This document shows, in pieces, positions 58,434 to 64,000 of a DNA stretch of 64,000 nt (position 1 is the stretch's first letter; each line of letters opens with the position of its first letter). Source of the stretch: Pseudodesulfovibrio thermohalotolerans (lineage in GTDB: Bacteria > Desulfobacterota > Desulfovibrionia > Desulfovibrionales > Desulfovibrionaceae); the NCBI RefSeq assembly GCF_021353295.2, contig NZ_CP120635.1, positions 1,282,001-1,346,000 of the forward strand, in the 5' to 3' direction. The position numbers and the translations under genes were made by a program. Below the pieces are notes generated by a model. The model was not told the DNA's origin. It was given only the letters and a program-made list of their open reading frames with translations, and did no database searches.

Positions 58434-60089
58434 ATGGCTGAACAGTCCTTTACATTGTATCCGCTGGGCGGGCTCGGCGAGATAGGCATGAACTGTATGC
58501 TCTACCGGAGCGGGAAATCCCTGGTCATGGTGGACTGTGGCCTGATGTTTCCGGAGGATTACCATTTCGGCGTGGACGTGGTCATTCCCTGCTTCGATTT
58601 CGTCATGCGCCACAAGGACCAGCTCAACGGCATCATCGTGACCCACGGCCATGAGGACCACATCGGCGCGCTGCCCTGGCTGTTGCAGAATGTGGACGTT
58701 CCCGTCTACGGCTCCGAGTTCACCCTCGGGCTGGTGGAGAACAAGCTCAGGGAGCATGACCTGGACCGTTGGGCCGATCTGCGTCCCGTGCGTCCCTATG
58801 ACCGTCTGCTGCTCGGTGATTTCCGTTTCCATTTTTTCCCGGTCTGCCACTCCATCATCGAGGGGTTCGGCCTGGGCATCGAGACCCCGGCCGGGAGGGT
58901 GGTCCATACCGGCGATTTCAAGATCGACCGCAATCCTTTGGGCGGCCATGCCACTGATCTTGGCGCATTCCGCAAATTTTCGGAAGAGGGCGTGCGGCTC
59001 ATGCTCTCCGACTCGACCAACGTGGGCAACGAAGGGTTCGCCCTGACCGAGCGGGAGATCAAGGTCTCCCTGCGCGAGATATTCAACACGGCCAAGGGGC
59101 GTATCCTGGTGTCCCTTTTTTCCAGCCACATCCAGCGCATCCAGGAAATTTTCGACCTGGCCGACGCAGAGGGCCGCAAGGTGGCCGTGTCCGGCAAGTC
59201 CCTGCACCGAAATATCGAGCTGGCCCGAGAGCAGGGCCACCTCAAGGTGCCCAAGGGGACGTTCATCGAGCTGGATTCCCTGGACCAGTATGGGGATTCC
59301 CAATTGGTCCTCCTCGTGACCGGGTCGCAGGGCGAGCCGTTGGCGGCCCTGTCCCGCATCGCCATGGGCGAGCATCGGCAGCTCTCCGTCCGGCCCGACG
59401 ACCTGTTCATTCTTTCTTCGCGGTTCATTCCCGGCAACGTCAAGGCCATTAATCGGGTCATCAACAATCTGTATCGCCTCGGGGCCGAGGTCCTGTATGA
59501 AAAGATGCATGGCATCCACGCTTCGGGCCATGCCCATGCGGGCGAGCTGACCCTTATGCTTGAAACCGTGCGGCCCGAATATTTCATTCCGGTGCATGGC
59601 GAGTATCGCCATCTGGTCAAGCATGGCAGGCTGGCCGTGGACTGCGGTGTGGAACAAGAGAAATCCCTGGTGGTGGAGAACGGTCAGCCCGTGACCTTCC
59701 ACGATGACGGGACTATCGAGTTTCTGCCCCGCATCGCGGCGGAAAAAATTCTGGTGGACGGCAAAGGCGTGGGCGACGTGGGCCAGAGCGTGCTCAAGGA
59801 ACGCCAGCTTCTTGCGGGTGAGGGCATGGTCATCGTGGTCCTGGTGGTGGACGAAGCCTCGGGCGAGATATCCATGGGGCCGGACATCATGAGCAAGGGG
59901 TTTGTTTTCGAGCAGCAGTACATGCACCTGTTGGACGATGCCAAATGCATCGTTCTGGATGTGCACGAAAATATCGCGCCGGGCGATACGGTCAAGCTCA
60001 AGGAGCGCATCCGCTCGGCCCTGCGGCGGTTTTTCCGCAAGGTGCTCGGCCGCGATCCGGTGGTCGTTCCCTTGGTCATTTCGATCTAG
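58434..60089 (+). CDS. rnj: Ribonuclease J
   Basis: The 551-residue metallo-beta-lactamase-fold RNase has the zinc site HGHEDHIG (about 71-78), the GLGEIGMN start, beta-CASP segments (SGKSLHRNIELAREQGHL, TGSQGEPLAALSRIA), HASGHAHAGEL and the C-terminal domain. RNase J degrades and matures mRNA from the 5' end. This lineage uses it in place of, or besides, RNase E. It is the second gene after plsC. Confidence 0.95.
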   Translation: MAEQSFTLYPLGGLGEIGMNCMLYRSGKSLVMVDCGLMFPEDYHFGVDVVIPCFDFVMRHKDQLNGIIVTHGHEDHIGALPWLLQNVDVPVYGSEFTLGLVENKLREHDLDRWADLRPVRPYDRLLLGDFRFHFFPVCHSIIEGFGLGIETPAGRVVHTGDFKIDRNPLGGHATDLGAFRKFSEEGVRLMLSDSTNVGNEGFALTEREIKVSLREIFNTAKGRILVSLFSSHIQRIQEIFDLADAEGRKVAVSGKSLHRNIELAREQGHLKVPKGTFIELDSLDQYGDSQLVLLVTGSQGEPLAALSRIAMGEHRQLSVRPDDLFILSSRFIPGNVKAINRVINNLYRLGAEVLYEKMHGIHASGHAHAGELTLMLETVRPEYFIPVHGEYRHLVKHGRLAVDCGVEQEKSLVVENGQPVTFHDDGTIEFLPRIAAEKILVDGKGVGDVGQSVLKERQLLAGEGMVIVVLVVDEASGEISMGPDIMSKGFVFEQQYMHLLDDAKCIVLDVHENIAPGDTVKLKERIRSALRRFFRKVLGRDPVVVPLVISI

Positions 60090-60165
60090 CGTCTGGACTT
60101 CTCGTTGCGCTTGGGATAGAGAGGCCGATAAACTGCAAGTGATGTTTTTCGAGGGGGCTTTCGAC

Positions 60166-60636
60166 ATGAAACGGATTTTGACGGCAACGGTCATGACGGT
60201 CATGGTTTTTCTGCTCGCCGCTTGTGGGGCTCAGAAAAACGATCTCGACACGGGTTATGGGCTGGTCCGCCAGGGCGACTGCGCCGGGGCCCAGGTCTAT
60301 CTGGACAACACCATCGCGCAGCCCCGCAGCGCCATGGACATGGCCTACGCCTATTTTCTCAAGGGCCGGTGCGCCGAGCAGGCTTCCGATTATGAAACCG
60401 CCTACGAAAATTTTTATGCGGCAAAGGTCTTGGTCTGCTACGCGGTCAGCACCAGCACCCACGTCAATTGGGATACCTACGCGCGCAGCGAGTATTGTCA
60501 GAAGATAATACCCGAGAAGCTTGAGGCTCTTTCGGCCAAGATCGGTGATCCGGCCAAGGTTGAAGCCATCAAGGGCAGGGTAAACGGAATACTTCGAGCC
60601 GACTACCTCAAAAGATTTGACAAGAAGCCGAACTAA
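60166..60636 (+). CDS. TPR-like lipoprotein
   Basis: The 156-residue precursor has a lipoprotein signal (MKRILTATVMTVMVFLLAA then Cys). The mature part has TPR-like helices (LVRQGDCAGAQVYLDNTIA, YFLKGRCAEQASDYETAYENFYAAK) and two extra cysteines. It likely sits in the outer or inner membrane as an assembly or scaffold factor. ATG 60166 is behind GAGGGGG. It has its own terminator and is not obviously tied to rnj. Confidence 0.78.
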   Translation: MKRILTATVMTVMVFLLAACGAQKNDLDTGYGLVRQGDCAGAQVYLDNTIAQPRSAMDMAYAYFLKGRCAEQASDYETAYENFYAAKVLVCYAVSTSTHVNWDTYARSEYCQKIIPEKLEALSAKIGDPAKVEAIKGRVNGILRADYLKRFDKKPN

Positions 60637-60644
60637 TGTTGACG

Positions 60645-60670
60645 ACGCCCCGCCTCGCGGGGCGTTTTTT
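60645..60670 (+). terminator. Terminator after the TPR-like lipoprotein gene
   Basis: ACGCCCCGC-CTC-GCGGGGCGT followed by six Ts. Confidence 0.92.
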
Positions 60671-60698
60671 GTTGTCCACCTTTAACCGGGAGAACGGC

Positions 60699-61166
60699 AT
60701 GGCGTTGGCGGATTATACGGCGAATGTGGAACATCTACAGGAAAAACTCGGCAAGGCCTTCGGGGTCAGGCCCTGGCTGCTGAACATGCCGGGGCGGTCC
60801 GTGGCCTGCAAGATCGACCAGCATTACTATTTCGCAATCATGCCCGGCTTTCTCGAAGCCCTCGGCCGCGTGGGCGGTATGTTGCCCGCCAAGGTCCTCG
60901 AAGCCTTGATTAAGACCGGCAACCTCATAACCAGAGCCCCGGAACGCGATCCGCACATTCCCCTTACCGTGAATTGGGGAGCCCGGGCCGTCACGCTTGC
61001 AGGCGCATTCGTGGATGCCGATTTCATCGACCGCGCCGTCAAGACATACGGCGGTCTCGGCTGCATTCTCAACGTCTCGAATCTCAAAATTTCCACAGCC
61101 GATCGGGAGCGCGTCGAAAGCCTTTTCAAGTATAAAACCCCGCCCCAGCGGCTCGCGTATTTTTAA
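60699..61166 (+). CDS. Conserved protein of unknown function
   Basis: The 155-residue protein shows no signal peptide and no recognised family. A hydrophobic central patch (residues 45-80: HYYFAIMPGFLEALGRVG) and a C-terminal ILNVSNLKIS stretch suggest a compact globular fold. I chose ATG 60699 (MALADYTANV) behind GGGAG; the earlier start inside the terminator at 60636 is unlikely. It lies alone after a terminator. Confidence 0.6.
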   Translation: MALADYTANVEHLQEKLGKAFGVRPWLLNMPGRSVACKIDQHYYFAIMPGFLEALGRVGGMLPAKVLEALIKTGNLITRAPERDPHIPLTVNWGARAVTLAGAFVDADFIDRAVKTYGGLGCILNVSNLKISTADRERVESLFKYKTPPQRLAYF

Positions 61167-61323
61167 CGCCTTCGGAGGCCGCGCGGGGATGCCTGACGAC
61201 CTGTCCCGTTTGTCGGGGGGAGTCGGAAGCTTCTTCCGAGAGAATTTGGTGTGAACGCCTTCGCGGGATTTGCGAAGCGGCGGGGTGAATTTTTCGGCAA
61301 GGAAGACAATGTGGCCGGGGCAT

Positions 61324-61366
61324 GAAAAACGCCGTCCGCAGGTGAGACCTGCGGACGGCGTTTTTC
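61324..61366. terminator. Perfect 20-bp inverted repeat terminator after cyuA
   Basis: GAAAAACGCCGTCCGCAGGT (61324-61343) and its perfect complement (61347-61366) around GAG, with T/A tracts on both sides, so it can act in both directions. The 61167-61323 stretch before it shows no gene. Confidence 0.93.
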
Positions 61367-61388
61367 GTGGTCTGGTCGACTTCGACTG

Positions 61389-62705
61389 CTAGACGTCGGA
61401 GAATCGTTTTTCGAGCATGATCTGAAGGATGGTCTGGTCGGTTTGGATCATGCCGTCCACGGCGAGGGTGCCGACGTTTCGCATGGTGTCTTCGGAGGAG
61501 AGGCCGATGATGCCGTCGGTGTGGTGGACGTTGACGCCCTGGAGCGAGAAAAGGGCGGCCTGGACCGCAGTGCCCGCTGCCGTGGCGAGTTTGAGGGCGC
61601 AGCCGGTCTTTGCACCGTCGCAAATGATCCCGGCCAGGTCTTCGAGGAGATTCTTGATGGCCCCGGCGATGTGATGGGCGTCGCCGCCCAGGAGGTAGGT
61701 GATCCCGGCGGTGGCTCCCGCTCCCGCAGCCACGGAACAGCCGCAGATTGCTGATAGCCGTCCTGTGTGCGCTTTGACGAAGGCGGTGACGATGTGCGAG
61801 AGGGCCACGGCTTCGAGCACGGCCCTGGTCTCGACGCCCTCGACGTAATCCTTGACGGCCCAGATGGGCAGGATGGCGGTCAGGCCGTGGTTGCCGGACC
61901 CGGCGGAGGACATGGCGGGCAGGGACGCGCCGGACATGCGCGCGTCGGCGGCGGCCGAGGCGAGGATACGCGCGGCGAGCATCATGTCCTTCTTGATGAG
62001 CCCCTGTCGGCAGAGCCGCTCCAGGGTCTTGCCCACGCCCAGTCCGAGGCCGTACTTGAGGCCTCGTTTGGCCAGGCGCATGTTCACGTCCACCCCCTTC
62101 TGGAGGAAGGCGTAGTCGTCCTCGTCCAGTTGTTCGGTCAGGGCCATGAGTTCGTTGAGGGTCAGGGTCTTGAGCCATGCTTCCATGGCCGCCACAGGGG
62201 AAGGCTCTCCGTCGGTGCGGGTGCGGATGAGCGGACTGTCCACCGGACGGCCGTTAAGGGTCAGGGAGACGATGTTGTCGTGCAGGCCCTCGATGACCGA
62301 TTCGGCCACGTCATCTCCGGCCTTGGCCTTGGTGCGGATGAGCAGCCCCTGATGCTCCTTGATGAGGGTGACGTCTATCCGGCCTTCGGCCAGGGCCCGC
62401 TTGGCGGCCTTGACGTCCTCGTCGGTGACGGTCTGGAGCACTTCGAGACGCAGGGCGGGATCGCCGCCGCTCGCGCCCAGGGCCGCGGCCGTGTCCAGCC
62501 CGGACAGCCCTTTGGCTCCGGGAATGGATACGGCCAGGCCGTTCTTGTACACGTTGGGGTCCACGGCCACTTCAAGGGCGTCGTATGCCTTGGACGGGAG
62601 CAGGGACACGGCCGCGGCCGCCCCCAGTGCGATAGCCACCGGCTCGGTGCAACCCAGCGCGGGGGCGACCTGGATGGAGAGGACGTCCTTGACCGTGAAA
62701 CTCAT
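61389..62705 (-). CDS. cyuA: L-cysteine desulfidase family protein (CyuA/UPF0597)
   Basis: The 438-residue protein matches the UPF0597/CyuA group related to the serine dehydratase alpha chain: VAPALGCTEPVAIALGAAAA at the start, SSAGSGNHGL, and the iron-sulfur cysteines in ICGCSVAAGAGA and CDGAKTGCALKLATAAGTA. CyuA breaks cysteine to pyruvate, ammonia and sulfide. It starts 2 bp after the unknown gene 62708-63229, with which it forms an operon, and a terminator follows. Confidence 0.87.
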   Translation of the reverse strand: MSFTVKDVLSIQVAPALGCTEPVAIALGAAAAVSLLPSKAYDALEVAVDPNVYKNGLAVSIPGAKGLSGLDTAAALGASGGDPALRLEVLQTVTDEDVKAAKRALAEGRIDVTLIKEHQGLLIRTKAKAGDDVAESVIEGLHDNIVSLTLNGRPVDSPLIRTRTDGEPSPVAAMEAWLKTLTLNELMALTEQLDEDDYAFLQKGVDVNMRLAKRGLKYGLGLGVGKTLERLCRQGLIKKDMMLAARILASAAADARMSGASLPAMSSAGSGNHGLTAILPIWAVKDYVEGVETRAVLEAVALSHIVTAFVKAHTGRLSAICGCSVAAGAGATAGITYLLGGDAHHIAGAIKNLLEDLAGIICDGAKTGCALKLATAAGTAVQAALFSLQGVNVHHTDGIIGLSSEDTMRNVGTLAVDGMIQTDQTILQIMLEKRFSDV

Positions 62706-62707
62706 GG

Positions 62708-63229
62708 CTAGCTCCTTGTCGTGCTCTTGGGACAGTTGGCGCTGAGGTGGCAGACCTCGCAGCCGCCGGTGTAGGGATAGGGGGTGAGGACCGCGTATTT
62801 GCGGTTGACCGAGCCTTCTTCGTTCCAGGTCAGGCCGAGGGTGTCGAAGGCTTCAAGCACGCCTTTGCCCGGGCGGGGCAGGGGAGCGCATTTGCCTTCC
62901 TGAAGCTCGGGGACGAATCCCTGGGCGGAGCTCATGACCATGGTGATGGCCAGGGCGTGGAAGAGCAGCCCGTGGGTCGGGGAGTCCTGCCAGATACCCT
63001 CGATGGCTTCCTCCGCAGCCTGGTCCAGGAAGATGAGCACGAATTTGCCTTCGCCCTCGGTATTCTTTAGTTCATATGCCTTGAGGCTTTCGGCGGCCCA
63101 TTTGTCCCAGAATTCCTCGAATTCTTCGAGGATGTCGCCGTCGATGCGGGTTTCACCGGCGACTTCCATGAAATACATCATGTCGAAATCGGGATTGGGG
63201 GTCATGGGGGTGATGTCGTATTTTGCCAT
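62708..63229 (-). CDS. Unknown protein with C-terminal CX2CX5C motif, upstream of cyuA
   Basis: The 173-residue acidic protein has helical segments (DGDILEEFEEFWDKWAAESLKAYEL) and ends in GGCEVCHLSANCPKS, a CX2CX5C motif that may bind zinc or an iron-sulfur cluster. Another Cys lies near 120. GGAG precedes the ATG 63229. It is the first gene of the operon with cyuA, so it may help cluster loading or sense cysteine, but this is inference. No family is recognised. Confidence 0.68.
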   Translation of the reverse strand: MAKYDITPMTPNPDFDMMYFMEVAGETRIDGDILEEFEEFWDKWAAESLKAYELKNTEGEGKFVLIFLDQAAEEAIEGIWQDSPTHGLLFHALAITMVMSSAQGFVPELQEGKCAPLPRPGKGVLEAFDTLGLTWNEEGSVNRKYAVLTPYPYTGGCEVCHLSANCPKSTTRS

Positions 63230-63417
63230 ATGGTTTTCTCCGTAAAGGGGATTGAGTTCATCAGGGAGGCTTTGCTTACCCTTTTTCCCGATTCCGCTCA
63301 AGTTTTCCGGTCAATTCGTTGCGCTCGCCGGGAAAGTGAGGTTAGTATCGAAGGCAAGGAAGATAGGCCCCCATCGTACGTAGTCAACACCGTCCCCCGG
63401 AGCGATTTGGAGATTCA

Positions 63418-64000
63418 ATGGCCCCCGAACGAAGTGAACCGCTCTTCCTCAAACTCAGGCGGCCCAATGTACGCTTTTTGTTCCTGGCCATCATCATTGG
63501 CGTTCTGGCCGGGTACGGCGCGGTTCTGTTCAAGCTGATCCTCAAGTACATGCAATGGGTGTTCTATCAGAACACCGATGACTGGCTGTCCTTTGCCGGG
63601 ACCGTCCCGCTATGGATGAAAATCGTCATGCCGACGGCTGGCGGATTGGTTGTCGGCCTGGTGGTCAGCTTCTTCGCGTCCGAAGCCAAGGGACACGGCG
63701 TGCCCGAGGTCATGCAGGCCATCGCGCTGCGCGGCGGGCGCATCCGCAAACGGGTGGCCGCGGCCAAAATTTTCGCCTCGGCAGTGACCATCGGTTCGGG
63801 CGGCTCGGTGGGGCGCGAAGGGCCAATGGTCCAGATCGGCTCCTCCATTGGGTCGTCCGTAGGGCAGATGTTCAAAATCCCCAGGGTGCACATGAAGACC
63901 ATGGTTGGGTGCGGAGCGGCGGCAGGAATCGCCGCCACCTTCAATGCGCCCATTGCCGGAGTGCTCTTCGCGCTGGAAATTATCATCGGTGACTTCGGGG
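63418..64000 (+). CDS. ClC family chloride channel/antiporter (3' end cut by window edge)
   Basis: The first 194 residues are in the window and no stop is reached. After a short cytosolic N-terminus there are several hydrophobic helices. The selectivity-filter motifs are KGHGVPE (in place of GSGIP) and GSGGSVGREGP with the gating Glu in GREGP, then FNAPIAG. ClC proteins carry chloride, fluoride or exchange it for protons. TTGGAG lies about 5-8 nt before ATG 63418. It is divergent from the cyuA operon, with 188 bp between them and no visible palindrome. Confidence 0.88.
   Translation, partial: MAPERSEPLFLKLRRPNVRFLFLAIIIGVLAGYGAVLFKLILKYMQWVFYQNTDDWLSFAGTVPLWMKIVMPTAGGLVVGLVVSFFASEAKGHGVPEVMQAIALRGGRIRKRVAAAKIFASAVTIGSGGSVGREGPMVQIGSSIGSSVGQMFKIPRVHMKTMVGCGAAAGIAATFNAPIAGVLFALEIIIGDFG

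Noticed and set aside
1-64000. CRISPR array, insertion sequence or prophage
   Set aside because: No regular direct repeats with spacers, no transposase or integrase, and no phage structural genes were seen.

Overview
The window is a GC-rich, gene-dense piece of a bacterial chromosome that looks like a sulfate-reducing member of the Desulfovibrionaceae (Desulfovibrio/Pseudodesulfovibrio type). The main evidence is an ahbC-hemB-ahbD-ahbB cluster for siroheme-dependent heme synthesis, the futalosine menaquinone gene mqnD, a flagellar filament locus next to glycosyltransferases, and Desulfovibrio-like protein sequences throughout. No tRNA, rRNA, CRISPR array, insertion sequence or prophage was seen. 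The genus assignment is inference.

Left part (1-11 kb): a truncated TetR gene with its operator, mqnD, a DMT exporter, and a lipid-trafficking operon on the minus strand (mlaE with a fused STAS domain, mlaF, mlaD, a PqiC-like lipoprotein, darP). Divergent from it are an Lrp-type regulator and a 1006-residue bifunctional proline catabolic enzyme. From 11.1 to 18.5 kb a second TetR gene with two operators leads a seven-gene run: SulP transporter with a large insertion, a kinase-like/BON-like/receiver fusion, a membrane histidine kinase, a receiver, a histidine kinase relic lacking its ATPase motifs, and another receiver. This is the best candidate for an undescribed signalling system.

Middle (18.5-44.9 kb): GNAT-uup, rpe, then the heme cluster. 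In that cluster the ahbB ribosome-binding site lies inside a repeat that has a perfect inverted partner just after ahbD, and hemB carries a Fur-like palindrome at its predicted start site. Next come an OmpA lipoprotein and a YIP1 protein, two glycosyltransferases, fliS-fliD behind a sigma-54 promoter, flagellin behind a near-consensus sigma-28 promoter, and a CgeB-family glycosyltransferase, together a probable flagellin-modification locus. An AsmA-like protein, a phospholipase C family protein, a P-loop protein, thyX, a 610-bp AT-rich gap and dnaA (with an altered DNA-binding signature) follow, then arsC and a lone hydantoinase-B gene.

Right part (45-64 kb): a housekeeping series on the minus strand (rpsB-tsf behind a structured leader, then pyrH-frr-uppS-cdsA-dxr-rseP-tsaB) covers translation, isoprenoid, phospholipid and envelope functions. 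A spore-photoproduct-lyase family gene overlaps a ParB-like gene. A variant EF-G, plsC, rnj, a lipoprotein, an unknown gene, a cysteine desulfidase with an unknown partner, and a truncated ClC channel complete the window.
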